From Paraburkholderia bryophila (GTDB lineage: Bacteria > Pseudomonadota > Gammaproteobacteria > Burkholderiales > Burkholderiaceae): a DNA stretch of 64,000 nucleotides. A program made the position numbers and the translations under genes. The DNA lies in assembly GCF_013409255.1 (NCBI RefSeq), contig NZ_JACCAS010000001.1, forward strand, positions 124,001 to 188,000, in the 5' to 3' direction. The notes below the pieces were generated by a model, which had not been told where the DNA came from, did not search any database, and was given only the letters and a program-made list of their open reading frames with translations. Below, in pieces: positions 16,085 through 24,667 of this stretch (positions are counted from its first letter, which is position 1; every line of letters starts with the position of its first letter).

Positions 16085-17422
16085 TCAGCGCAACGCCTCG
16101 AACCGCGTCCACGGCCACGACGGCCGGTCGCGCATATACCCGTTCAGCCAGTTCCACTGCGGATGCCGTTTCATGAACGCCTGCGCGTCGAACGGCCGTC
16201 CGCACGGATGTCCCCAGCGCGCGGCGAACGCCATCGCGCTCGCCATGTCGCTATCGGCCACTTTGCCGTCATTGGCGCCCCAGGGATTGAACGGCCCCTG
16301 ATCGTTGCCGCCGAAGCGCGCGTCGTCCAGTTCCAGGTGCCCGCAGATGGTGCGCGAGCAGGGGTTGTCGTTACGGTCGAGATACACGTCGTGGTGATCG
16401 GCGATCATCGCTTTGGCCAGTTCGACATCGATTTTGCCGTGATGCAGTTCCGCAAGCTGCATGAAGCGCAAACGCCGCGCACCGTTCTTGCGCACGTCGG
16501 TGTAATCCTCGCCTTCGCCGATACATTCCTGGTTGCGGATCTTCAGATCGGTCGCGGTGTTATAGCCGCTGTAGAAGCCATCTTTCGTGCTTTCGAAGCC
16601 GGCGTAATGCAGCCCGAGTTCGTAGCGCGCGATCTCGCCGGTCTTGGTGTCGCCGAGCAGCCAGCTGTTCGCGTAGCCGCCGTTATTGGCGAGCGCGAAC
16701 ATTTCGCACCATTCGGCGATGCTGTTCGCGTACTGCGACGCGCGCCGCGAGCGGTAGAACTCGGGCGCGCCGGCCGCGTTATAGCCGACGAAGTTCGAGA
16801 TGGTGGTTTCGGTCACCATCAACCCGGCAGCGGTCACCCAGAAGTCGGTGAGGCTCGAAATGCAACCCGGCAAACCTTGCATGAGGATGCGGTTGCCACG
16901 CTCCGGCACGATGTCGAACACCACGTTGAACGCGTCGCCCGCGGCGTAGCGGTCCCATGAGTTGTGCGCCATCACGATGCGGCCGTCGCGCGTGGCGCTG
17001 CCGGTCGCGATGAACGCGCTGCAATGATGGCCGCGCCGTCCGCGCCACGGTTTCAGACCCAGCTCGGGCTTCTGCTGCGCCGCGTGGGCCGGCCACCAGC
17101 TTTGCAGCAGATCCATGTAGCCGTTCCACGCCAGCACTTCGGCGAACGGCAGCTTCGCGCCGTCGGCGATGCCCTGGATTTCGTCGGCGAATTCGGTGTC
17201 GAGCTGATTGGCGAACTGCGACACGGCGGCACCGACGAAGGTCTCGAAGTCTTCGCCGGTGTCCCACTTCGCGAGGTAGCGGGCGGTGTGGATCGCGTTG
17301 CGGATTTCGGTGGCGAGCAACTGGCCGTGCTGCTCGCCGCGATCGTACGGATCGCCTTCGATATGCACGAAAATCCATCCCGCCTGATCGCGGCGTGCGG
17401 CATCGTGTGACGGTTCGCTCAT
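16085..17422 (-). CDS. C45/phospholipase B-like Ntn-hydrolase
   Basis: A 445-residue protein of the N-terminal-nucleophile hydrolase superfamily. The probable nucleophile is Cys134 in GHHCSAFIATG, followed by RDGRIVMAHNSWDRY, the pattern of C45 acyltransferases and phospholipase B-like proteins that self-cleave before Cys. ATG 17422 has GGAGCGAAG upstream; the longer frame is rejected. The N-terminal region (GDPYDRGEQHGQLLATEI) is also typical. There is no obvious signal peptide. Substrate unknown: phospholipid, acyl-amide or peptide are all possible. Confidence 0.75.
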   Translation of the reverse strand: MSEPSHDAARRDQAGWIFVHIEGDPYDRGEQHGQLLATEIRNAIHTARYLAKWDTGEDFETFVGAAVSQFANQLDTEFADEIQGIADGAKLPFAEVLAWNGYMDLLQSWWPAHAAQQKPELGLKPWRGRRGHHCSAFIATGSATRDGRIVMAHNSWDRYAAGDAFNVVFDIVPERGNRILMQGLPGCISSLTDFWVTAAGLMVTETTISNFVGYNAAGAPEFYRSRRASQYANSIAEWCEMFALANNGGYANSWLLGDTKTGEIARYELGLHYAGFESTKDGFYSGYNTATDLKIRNQECIGEGEDYTDVRKNGARRLRFMQLAELHHGKIDVELAKAMIADHHDVYLDRNDNPCSRTICGHLELDDARFGGNDQGPFNPWGANDGKVADSDMASAMAFAARWGHPCGRPFDAQAFMKRHPQWNWLNGYMRDRPSWPWTRFEALR

Positions 17423-17517
17423 CTTCGCTCCGGTGCTGACTTTTCGCTGCAGCGATCTCCTCATTGTAGAAAATCTGCCGGGCTTTGCACGGCGCGCAAC
17501 GGCAAGCCGCGGGACGC

Positions 17518-19251
17518 TCAGCGCGTCGGATTCATCCGGAAATAGGCATCGAGCAGCGAAGTTTTGTACACCACACCCGCGAGTTTCGGATGCGCGGCGC
17601 TCTCCACGACCGGCAGCCGCTCGCCCTGAAACGCCATGAAGTGCTGCAACGCGACGCCGAGCGGCATGTCGGGCGTGAGCACGTCGAAATGCGGCTGCAG
17701 ATAATCGGCGGCGGTCTTCGCGGCGGTGTCGCGTTTTTCAAGCAGATCGGAGGTAATGTCCTTCAGCGCGACCACGCCTAGAAACGCACCGGACTCGTTG
17801 GCCACGTACAGATACTTCACCGGATACTCAAGAAACACGCGCGTCATGTCATGCACGGTCGCGTTCGGCGGCACGACGGTTTCGGCCGGCCGGATCAGTT
17901 CGCGCATCTGCGTGGAGCGCAGCCGCGAACGCTCCTGTTCCTCCTGATTACGGTGCAGCGTGATCTCGTACATCGACGTCTTGCCGATCGCGCGCGACAC
18001 GAAATACGCGACTACGCACGACAGCATCAGCGGCAGCACCACCTGATAGCTGAGGGTCATTTCGAAGATCATCAGGATCGCCATCAGCGGCGCCTGGGTC
18101 GCGCCGGCCAGGAACGCGCCCATGCCGACCATTGCGTACGCGAACGGCGCCGAGGTGCCGTGCGGCCACAGCGCATGCATGCCCTGGCCGAACAGCGAGC
18201 CGACCACCGCGCCGACGAACAGCGTCGGCGTGAAGACCCCGCCGACCGCGCCCGAACCCGCCGTGGCGGCGGTCGCGACGAGTTTGAACACCAGCACGAG
18301 CACGAGCGCGGTCCACGTCCACGGCGAATGCAGAATCGAGTTGACCACGCTATAGCCGTTGCCCCACACCTCGGGCGACCAGACCGACAGAATGCCGACC
18401 ACCAGACCGCCGATCGCGAGCCTCACCGGCAACGGCAACGGCAGCTTGCGAAAGCTCGCCTTCGACACATCGAGCAGCCGCAGAAACTGCGGCGCCGCCG
18501 CGCCGCACAGCGCACCGAGCGCGACGAACAGCAGCACTTCGAGGCCGGCCACCGGCGGAAACACCGGCATCTCGTACGGCGGCTTGTAGCCGGCGAATTC
18601 ACGCATCGTGATATTGGCGACCACGGCTGCGACCACCACCGGCCCGAAGCTTTCCATCGCGATCGAACCGAGCACGATCTCGGTGACGAAAAACGCGCCG
18701 GCAATCGGCGCGCTATACGCGGACGTGATACCGGCCGCCGCACCGCACGCCACCAGCAGCCGCAGCCGCGCCGGATCGAGATGCACCCAGCGCCCGATCA
18801 GCGACGCGGCCAGCGCCGCCAGTTGCACCATCGGCCCTTCGCGGCCAATCGAGCCGCCGCTCGAAATCGTGAACAGCGACGACACGCTGCGCCAGAAACT
18901 CAGCTTCACCGGCACCACGCCGTCGCCGATCGCGACCGCTTCCATGTAGTCGACGTGGCTGTTCTTGTCCGTATGACGCCGCGCGATCAGGAGGAAGAAA
19001 CCGGCGATCAGACCGCCGGCGGCGGGCAGCCAGATCCGCACCGTCCACGGCAGGCTGCGGGCCATTTCGACGAAGCTGCCGGACTTGCCGACTGCCGCCA
19101 GTTGCAGCAGCGCGATGGCCTCGCGAAAGGCGATCGTCGCGAAGGCGCCGGCGACGCCGACCACCACCGACCAGACCAGCATCGTGTGGGCTTCGGAAAG
19201 GCGGAACAGATGTTGCGCGCGGGTGCGCAGCTTCAGCAGGAATGAAAGCAC
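17518..19251 (-). CDS. ClC-family chloride channel/transporter with CBS domains
   Basis: A 577-residue inner-membrane protein with ten or more hydrophobic segments and two C-terminal CBS domains (residues about 445-570, MRELIRPAETVVPPNATVHDM and DYLQPHFDVLTPDMPLGVALQHFM). The filter motif GREGP with its gating Glu is present (SSGGSIGREGPMVQ), as is the GGVFTP motif (GAVGGVFTPTLFVGA). The GSGIP motif of E. coli ClcA is not recognisable; the matching segment reads HVDYMEAVAIGDG. This resembles the ClcB-like subgroup. Start is GTG 19251 with no clear Shine-Dalgarno. The CBS pair suggests nucleotide regulation. Confidence 0.88.
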   Translation of the reverse strand: MLSFLLKLRTRAQHLFRLSEAHTMLVWSVVVGVAGAFATIAFREAIALLQLAAVGKSGSFVEMARSLPWTVRIWLPAAGGLIAGFFLLIARRHTDKNSHVDYMEAVAIGDGVVPVKLSFWRSVSSLFTISSGGSIGREGPMVQLAALAASLIGRWVHLDPARLRLLVACGAAAGITSAYSAPIAGAFFVTEIVLGSIAMESFGPVVVAAVVANITMREFAGYKPPYEMPVFPPVAGLEVLLFVALGALCGAAAPQFLRLLDVSKASFRKLPLPLPVRLAIGGLVVGILSVWSPEVWGNGYSVVNSILHSPWTWTALVLVLVFKLVATAATAGSGAVGGVFTPTLFVGAVVGSLFGQGMHALWPHGTSAPFAYAMVGMGAFLAGATQAPLMAILMIFEMTLSYQVVLPLMLSCVVAYFVSRAIGKTSMYEITLHRNQEEQERSRLRSTQMRELIRPAETVVPPNATVHDMTRVFLEYPVKYLYVANESGAFLGVVALKDITSDLLEKRDTAAKTAADYLQPHFDVLTPDMPLGVALQHFMAFQGERLPVVESAAHPKLAGVVYKTSLLDAYFRMNPTR

Positions 19252-19360
19252 GTCGGCGTGACAGGGTGTGAAGGGTTGGACGGCAGGCCCAGCGACTGCA
19301 TCGCGCCCGCAACGGACGGCGGGCGAGATGTAATGGCTGGGCGGTGAAGGGCGGTGCGGC

Positions 19361-20098
19361 TCAAGCCGCCGCCTTGTCGAGCTCGGGGTAGTGCCGGAAG
19401 ATGCAGGCCTCGTTATGCGCGATGCGTCGCTCCGACTGCAGATACGCGGCGATGTTCGGCCGCTCGATCACCGCGTCGTGCAGCGCGGCGAGCCGCGGAT
19501 AGTGTTCGCCGAAACGCTTGAGCGCGCGCGGAAACGCGTACAGCAGGCCGTCGATCAACTGGAACATCGACAGGTCGACGTAGCTCAGCGAGTCGCCGAC
19601 CATCCAGGCGCCGCCGGCCGGATTCTGCTTCAGCACGCGCTCGAAGTACGTCATGAACTTCGGAATCCGGTTGTCGATGAAGTCATGCGCGCGCACCTTG
19701 GCGGCGTCTTTCTGGTCTTCGTAATACAGCGCGCTGGCGAGCGGATGGTGCGTGTCGTGCGCTTCGGTGACCATGTCGGCGATGGTCAGTTGCAGGCCGT
19801 TGGCGACGTAACGCAGGCTTTCCGCCTGCGGCGCGAGATTCAGTCGCGGCCCGAGGTAGAACAGAATGTTGGCGGTCTGCGCGATTACCAGATCGCCGTC
19901 TTTCAAAAACGGCGGCGCGTACGGCGGATAGGGCGCGTCGCGGCTCTTCATGACGGCCATCATCGCATTGGTGCCGAGGCCCTCCGACGGCTCGCCGCGC
20001 GCCACTTCCACATAGTCGGCGCCGGCTTCTTCCAGCGCCAGCCGCACGAATTCGCCGCGGCCCTGCAGGCCGTCCCAATAGTAAAGTTCCAGGCTCAT
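19361..20098 (-). CDS. Glutathione S-transferase family protein
   Basis: A 245-residue cytosolic enzyme with an N-terminal thioredoxin-like domain (LELYYWDGLQGRGEFVRLALEEAGADY, Tyr in the usual active-site region) and a C-terminal helical domain (WMVGDSLSYVDLSMFQLIDGLLYAFP). The pattern is closest to sigma-like GSTs. ATG 20098 has GAGGATCG upstream. It presumably conjugates or reduces electrophiles with glutathione. It is a separate unit from the YeiH gene, since a terminator lies between them. Confidence 0.85.
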   Translation of the reverse strand: MSLELYYWDGLQGRGEFVRLALEEAGADYVEVARGEPSEGLGTNAMMAVMKSRDAPYPPYAPPFLKDGDLVIAQTANILFYLGPRLNLAPQAESLRYVANGLQLTIADMVTEAHDTHHPLASALYYEDQKDAAKVRAHDFIDNRIPKFMTYFERVLKQNPAGGAWMVGDSLSYVDLSMFQLIDGLLYAFPRALKRFGEHYPRLAALHDAVIERPNIAAYLQSERRIAHNEACIFRHYPELDKAAA

Positions 20099-20225
20099 CG
20101 ATCGATCCTCATTCCGGTTGCCCATGTGTCTCTTGAACGGGCAGGTTGCACGACGGATTGCGTGAACTGGCGACGTCAGCAACCAGTATGCCGTGCGCTC
20201 GGGCCGGATGGGGCGCCTGAATGCG

Positions 20226-20248
20226 CAAAACCCCGCACGCGGCGGGGT
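20226..20248 (-). terminator. Rho-independent terminator of the yeiH gene
   Basis: ACCCCGC (20230-20236) and GCGGGGT (20242-20248) pair around an ACGCG loop. Read on the minus strand the stem is followed by TTTT, 20 bases after the yeiH stop codon. Confidence 0.75.
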
Positions 20249-20269
20249 GGGTTCGAAGGCGGAAGCCGC

Positions 20270-21352
20270 TTAGCCGAACAGGCGCTGGACGGCCCATGTG
20301 ATCCCGAGTCCGCCGGCAATCAGCCAGACGTACAGAATGAAGCCGGTGGTCAGCGCCCGGGGCCCAGCCTGGCGAATCTGCGAGATCCGCGTTTCGATGC
20401 CGAGGGCGGTCATGGCCATGGTCAGCGCAAAGGTGTCGAGCATGTTCAGCGTGCTGGTCGCGGCTTCCGGCAGCACATGCAGCGAGTTGATCACGACGAA
20501 CGCGAGGAAGCCGAGCGCGAACCAGGGAATCGCCAGCTTGCGCGGAGCATGTGAGGCAGCGCCTTCATGCGACGAAGTCGAGCGGGCCGAACGGTTCACC
20601 CACAAGCCGACCACCAGCAGCACCGGCACCAGCAGCATCACGCGGGTCATCTTGACGATGGTGGCGATATGCTCGGCTTCCGGGCTGACGTTGCTGGCCG
20701 CGCCGACCACTTGCGCCACTTCGTGAATCGTGCCGCCGAAGAAGAGGCCTGCACCCACCGTGTCCAGATGCAGCCAGCCTGCCTTGAACAGCACCGGGTA
20801 GAGGAACATGGAGAGCGTGCCGAACAGCACCACGCTGCCCACGGCCATCGCGCTCTTGTGCGGCTTGGATTGCAGCGTCGATTCGAAGGCGAGCACGGCT
20901 GCCGCGCCGCAGATCGCGCTGCCGGCTGCCGTCAGAAGCGCGGTGTCGCGGTCGAGCTTCATGATTTTCATGCCGGCCCACGTGCCGATCACGAGCGTGC
21001 TGACAACAATCAGCACCGATTCCGCGAGACCCGGCAAACCGACCTGGGCGATTTCCTGCAGGCTCACGCGCAGTCCGAAGAAGGCGACCGCGATGCGCAG
21101 CAGTTTGCGCGCCGAGAAATTGACGCCGGCCGACCAGCTGGCGGGCATGCCGTCGCGCAAGCCGTTGCCGTACAGTGCGCCGGCCACGATGCCGACGATC
21201 AGCGGGCTCAGGCCCAGGCCGGCAATCGCGGGAATCGCGGCGATCCGCGTGACGGCGGCGGCGAACAGCGCGACGAACAGAATGCCGTTGAGTTGGCCGC
21301 GAGTGGAGGACTCGGCGGCAGGATTAGAGGCGGTGAGGTGAGCGGTTGACAT
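20270..21352 (-). CDS. yeiH: YeiH-family putative sulfate exporter (UPF0324)
   Basis: A 360-residue inner-membrane protein with about ten hydrophobic helices. The signatures AVAFFGLRVSLQEI, AAGSAICGAAAVLAFE and GGTIHEVAQVVGAA are typical of the YeiH/PSE family, proposed to export sulfate or related anions. The adjacent divergent LysR gene corresponds in position to yeiE of enteric bacteria. The substrate is an annotation inherited from the family, not something the sequence shows. Confidence 0.85.
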   Translation of the reverse strand: MSTAHLTASNPAAESSTRGQLNGILFVALFAAAVTRIAAIPAIAGLGLSPLIVGIVAGALYGNGLRDGMPASWSAGVNFSARKLLRIAVAFFGLRVSLQEIAQVGLPGLAESVLIVVSTLVIGTWAGMKIMKLDRDTALLTAAGSAICGAAAVLAFESTLQSKPHKSAMAVGSVVLFGTLSMFLYPVLFKAGWLHLDTVGAGLFFGGTIHEVAQVVGAASNVSPEAEHIATIVKMTRVMLLVPVLLVVGLWVNRSARSTSSHEGAASHAPRKLAIPWFALGFLAFVVINSLHVLPEAATSTLNMLDTFALTMAMTALGIETRISQIRQAGPRALTTGFILYVWLIAGGLGITWAVQRLFG

Positions 21353-21397
21353 GGTTTGCAGCCCTTTTCTATGACTGACTAAGATTCGATAGGGCTA

Positions 21398-21442
21398 ATC
21401 CTAATTTAGATATATCGATATGAAAAATCGTGATTTAGGATG
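21398..21442. promoter_or_regulatory. AT-rich divergent operator candidate between yeiH and LysR gene
   Basis: TCCTAATTTA (21399-21408) is partly mirrored by TGATTTAGGA (21431-21440), enclosing an ATATCGATAT palindrome. The segment lies between the two divergent starts and is the only AT-rich stretch there, fitting a LysR operator with overlapping promoters. The arms are imperfect. Confidence 0.4.
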
Positions 21443-21475
21443 TAAAGTATAGGTTGCACCGATACTTTGGTTCCC

Positions 21476-22387
21476 ATGACCCCCGATCAACTTATAACGT
21501 TCGCTGCCGTCGCCGAGCATCGCAACATCAGCCGGGCGGCGGTTGCGCTGCATTTATCGCAGCCGGCCGTGTCCGGGCAGTTGCGGCAGTTGCAGGACGA
21601 ATTCGGCGAACCGCTTTATCAGCGCGACGGCCGCGGCGTGCGTCTGACGCCCGCCGGCGAGCAGTTGGCGAGCTATGCGTCGCGGCTGCGCGACACGTGG
21701 CGGCAGGCGCATGCGTACCGCGACGCGTTGCGCGGGCTGGAGCAGGGCACCTTGCGGATCGGCGCGAGCACCACGCCGGCGAGCTATCTACTGCCGTATC
21801 TGATCGCCGAGTTTCATCGGCGCTTCCCTGAGGTCACGCTGCATGCCGCCGATGGCAACACCACGGAAATCGTCGGCGCGCTGGGTTCGGTCGACATCGC
21901 GATGATCGAAGGGCCGGTCGGCGCGGATTTGCCGCCGGATACCGCGGTGCATGCATGGCGCGAGGATGAGATCGTCGCGATCATGCCGAGCTCGCATCCG
22001 TTGGCGCGGTTGAGCGGGGCGGGTGGCGAGGGCGGTGAGGGCGGCCGCGTCGAGCTGGCGGCGTTTGGTGACTATCCGCTGGTGTTGCGCGAGACCGGCT
22101 CCGGTGTGCGGCAGATCGTCGAGCGCGCGTTTGCCCGGGCGGGTGTGCCGATGCGCGTGGCACTGGAGATTGCCGGCGTGGAAGGCGTGAAGGAGGCGGT
22201 GCGGGCTGGCATGGGCATCGGATTCGTGTCGGCCATGTCGATGCGGCATGAAAACGGTGCGCTGCGTTTGTTCTCGCTGAGCCCGGAACCGCTGACGCGA
22301 CGCTTGTCGATCCTGGTGCCGCATGCGAGTGCGCCGGCGCGGGTGGTGGAGCAGTTTCTTGCGCTCTGTCTGGCTGAAGAGGCTTGA
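21476..22387 (+). CDS. LysR-family regulator (YeiE type) divergent from yeiH
   Basis: A 303-residue regulator. The HTH covers residues about 3-60 (DQLITFAAVAEHRNISRAAVALHLSQPAVSGQLRQLQDEFGEPLYQRDGRGVRLTPAGE). The effector domain follows, with a Gly/Glu-rich insertion (SGAGGEGGEGGRVE). ATG 21476 is preferred over the TTG nine bases upstream. Position and orientation beside yeiH match the enteric yeiE-yeiH pair, so it probably regulates that transporter; the CysB/CbbR-like fold suggests a sulfur or carbon metabolite as signal. Confidence 0.85.
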   Translation: MTPDQLITFAAVAEHRNISRAAVALHLSQPAVSGQLRQLQDEFGEPLYQRDGRGVRLTPAGEQLASYASRLRDTWRQAHAYRDALRGLEQGTLRIGASTTPASYLLPYLIAEFHRRFPEVTLHAADGNTTEIVGALGSVDIAMIEGPVGADLPPDTAVHAWREDEIVAIMPSSHPLARLSGAGGEGGEGGRVELAAFGDYPLVLRETGSGVRQIVERAFARAGVPMRVALEIAGVEGVKEAVRAGMGIGFVSAMSMRHENGALRLFSLSPEPLTRRLSILVPHASAPARVVEQFLALCLAEEA

Positions 22388-22424
22388 GCGGGCAACGTGA
22401 GGTTTGCTGGCCGATACGCCGCCT

Positions 22425-22480
22425 CGCCAACACGCCAACACGCCAACACGCCAACACGCCAACACGCCAACACGCCAACA
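22425..22480. repeat. Octanucleotide tandem repeat (CGCCAACA)7
   Basis: Seven perfect, contiguous copies of CGCCAACA, followed by a broken copy starting CGCTAA. It starts 37 bases after the LysR stop and ends about 150 bases before kguE. Perfect identity suggests recent slippage expansion. Confidence 0.95.
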
Positions 22481-22551
22481 CGCTAAGTCTGCCCCTGGGG
22501 ATTTCCACTATGGTGTATGAAGCCGGCCCCGGCGCACTATTCGGGCATCGC

Positions 22552-22572
22552 AAGCGCCTCGGCGCTTTTTTT
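22552..22572 (+). terminator. Terminator upstream of the kgu operon
   Basis: AAGCGC (22552-22557) and GCGCTT (22562-22567) close a CTCG tetraloop and run into seven T bases. It separates the LysR gene from the kgu operon. Confidence 0.7.
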
Positions 22573-22580
22573 CGAAACGC

Positions 22581-22600
22581 ATTTGGAACCGGTTCCAAAT
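22581..22600. promoter_or_regulatory. PtxS-type operator palindrome before kguE
   Basis: A perfect 20-bp palindrome with core TTGGAACCGGTTCCAA, centred 43 bases before the kguE ATG. Its CCGG centre and GAACCGGTTC core match LacI-family operators, closely resembling the TGAAACCGGTTTCA site known for PtxS of Pseudomonas. The ptxS-like gene is last in this operon, so autoregulation is likely. Confidence 0.8.
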
Positions 22601-22633
22601 GCCGATTGGCAGACAGGATTGAGTAAATTCGAC

Positions 22634-23407
22634 ATGACTGACGCAGTGGACGTGGTGATCGTCGCCAGCGCGTTCGGGATGGATGCGGTACGTGCGCACG
22701 GTCATCTGAAGTGGGCGGAAGCGAGCCGGCAAGCCGGCGCGGCGGGTTTCGAAGTGCGTCGCGAGTTGTTCGCCGACGAAACCGACGCGGCCCCGCCCAA
22801 GCTGCGCGAACTCGGCGAGCGGATCGCGGCGCTGGGTTTGTGGTGCGTGTACTCGACGCCGGCCTCGCTATACGCTGCAGACGGCACGCTCGACGCCGAC
22901 GCGCTGCGTCTGTCGATCGAAGAAGCGTTGGCGCTCGGCGCGCGCTTCGTGAAGCTGCAACTGGGCGGTTTCGCTCGTGAGGCCAACGCGGCCGTGATCG
23001 CCGATCACCTGCGTTGCGCGGATCTGCGACTGGTCGTCGAAAACGGTCAACTGGCCGAGGGCGGTTCGCTCGACCAGTTCGTTGGGCTGTTCGACGCGCT
23101 GGCGCGCGAGGGCCACGCGGACGTGCTCGGCATGACCTTCGACATCGGCAACTGGGCCTGGCGCGATGTCGCGCCGCTCGACGCGGCCGGCCCGCTGGCG
23201 GCGCACGTCGACTATATCCATTGCAAGACGACGACGGGCGAGGGCGCGCGGCGTTTTCCGGCCGCCCCGGCCGCCGACGACGTGCAGTTCGCCGCGGTGC
23301 TCGACTCCCTGCCGCGGAGTGTGCCGCGCGGTATTGAGTTTCCGTTCGAGACGAGCCGTATCGATGCGGACGCGGCGCGTTACGTCGCTTGGCTGGCGGC
23401 GGCGTAA
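22634..23407 (+). CDS. kguE: KguE: TIM-barrel sugar epimerase/isomerase-like protein
   Basis: A 257-residue xylose-isomerase-like TIM-barrel protein (AP endonuclease 2 superfamily). Typical metal-site strands are visible: RLVVENGQLAEGG (Glu), GMTFDIGNWAW (Asp), HVDYIHCKTT (His) and GIEFPFE (Glu). ATG 22634 follows the operator palindrome; the longer open frame would run back through the operator and terminator, so it is rejected. It is the first gene of a kguE-kguK-kguT-kguD-ptxS cluster laid out as in Pseudomonas. KguE's precise reaction is not established; an epimerase role in ketogluconate metabolism is inferred. Confidence 0.82.
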   Translation: MTDAVDVVIVASAFGMDAVRAHGHLKWAEASRQAGAAGFEVRRELFADETDAAPPKLRELGERIAALGLWCVYSTPASLYAADGTLDADALRLSIEEALALGARFVKLQLGGFAREANAAVIADHLRCADLRLVVENGQLAEGGSLDQFVGLFDALAREGHADVLGMTFDIGNWAWRDVAPLDAAGPLAAHVDYIHCKTTTGEGARRFPAAPAADDVQFAAVLDSLPRSVPRGIEFPFETSRIDADAARYVAWLAAA

Positions 23408-23476
23408 GCGGTGCGCGGGACCTGAGAGAACGCGGTAGAGAAAACAGCACACAGCGAATCAATGCAGGAGCGAAGC

Positions 23477-24466
23477 ATGAGCAACACCAACACCCACGCA
23501 GCACTCGACGTGATCACCTACGGCGAAGCCATGGCCATGTTCGTGGCCGCCGAAACCGGCGCGCTCGCGGCGGTCGGACAGTTCACCAAACGCGTTGCAG
23601 GCGCCGATCTGAATGTGGCGATCGGCCTGTCGCGGCTCGGCTTCAAGGTGGGCTGGATGAGTCGCGTCGGCAGCGACTCGTTCGGTCAGTTCGTGCGCGA
23701 CACGTTGACGAAAGAGGGCATCGACCAGCGCTGCGTGACGACCGACGAACACTACCCGACCGGCTTCCAGCTGAAGTCGAAAAACGACGACGGCAGCGAC
23801 CCGGCGATCGAATACTTTCGCAAAGGCTCGGCGGCGAGTCATCTGTCGTTGGCGGACTACGCGGCGGACTATGTGCTGCCCGCGCGTCACTTGCACCTGA
23901 CCGGCGTGGCCCCGGCGATCTCGGCGAGCTCGCGTGAACTCGCGTTTCATCTCGCGCGCGAAATGCGCGCCGCCGGCAAGACGATTTCGTTCGACCCGAA
24001 TCTGCGCCCGACCTTGTGGCCGTCACGTGCCGCGATGGTCGACGGCTTGAATGCGCTGGCCGCGCTGGCCGACTGGGTGCTGCCCGGCATCGGCGAGGGC
24101 GAGATTCTGACCGGCTACACGAAGCCGGACGACATCGCGAAGTTCTACCTCGACCAGGGCGCGCGCGGCGTCATCATCAAGCTCGGCGCGCAAGGCGCGT
24201 ATTTCCGCACCGCCGACGATGCCGCCATGATTCCCGGCCGGCCGGTCGCGAAGGTGGTGGACACGGTAGGCGCGGGCGATGGCTTCGCGGTCGGCGTGGT
24301 CAGCGCGCTGCTCGAAGGCCGCACGCTGCCGCAAGCCGTGGCGCGCGGCAATCGCATCGGCGCGCTGGCGATCCAGGTGATCGGCGATTCGGAAGGCTTG
24401 CCGACCCGCGCCGAACTCGACGCGCTCGAACTGGCCGATGTGCCGTCGGTCGCGACCGCGTTGTGA
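23477..24466 (+). CDS. kguK: 2-ketogluconate kinase (PfkB family)
   Basis: A 329-residue PfkB/ribokinase-family sugar kinase. The C-terminal signature DTVGAGDGFAVG (residues 262-273) holds the catalytic base Asp268 and anion hole; the N-terminal substrate-lid region with GADLNVAIGLSRLG is also present. ATG 23477 has AGGAG six bases upstream. By context it phosphorylates 2-ketogluconate to 2-keto-6-phosphogluconate. Sequence alone would also fit 2-keto-3-deoxygluconate kinase (KdgK); the neighbours kguE, kguT and kguD favour the former. Confidence 0.85.
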   Translation: MSNTNTHAALDVITYGEAMAMFVAAETGALAAVGQFTKRVAGADLNVAIGLSRLGFKVGWMSRVGSDSFGQFVRDTLTKEGIDQRCVTTDEHYPTGFQLKSKNDDGSDPAIEYFRKGSAASHLSLADYAADYVLPARHLHLTGVAPAISASSRELAFHLAREMRAAGKTISFDPNLRPTLWPSRAAMVDGLNALAALADWVLPGIGEGEILTGYTKPDDIAKFYLDQGARGVIIKLGAQGAYFRTADDAAMIPGRPVAKVVDTVGAGDGFAVGVVSALLEGRTLPQAVARGNRIGALAIQVIGDSEGLPTRAELDALELADVPSVATAL

Positions 24467-24667
24467 ACGACGCTAGCGTTAGGCAGGTGTCGGCGCGAAG
24501 CCAAGCAGCCGCCTCGCCAACCGCTGGTCGCCGGCACCTGATAGCTGGCAACTAACGGCAGCAGAAAACAGTCGGCAGCAAAAAGGCAACACCCACAGCA
24601 AGAGCGCGCCGAACCGCGCCCCATGACCGTTCATCATTGTTTCGGGAAGCCGTCAAAGGAGACACCC

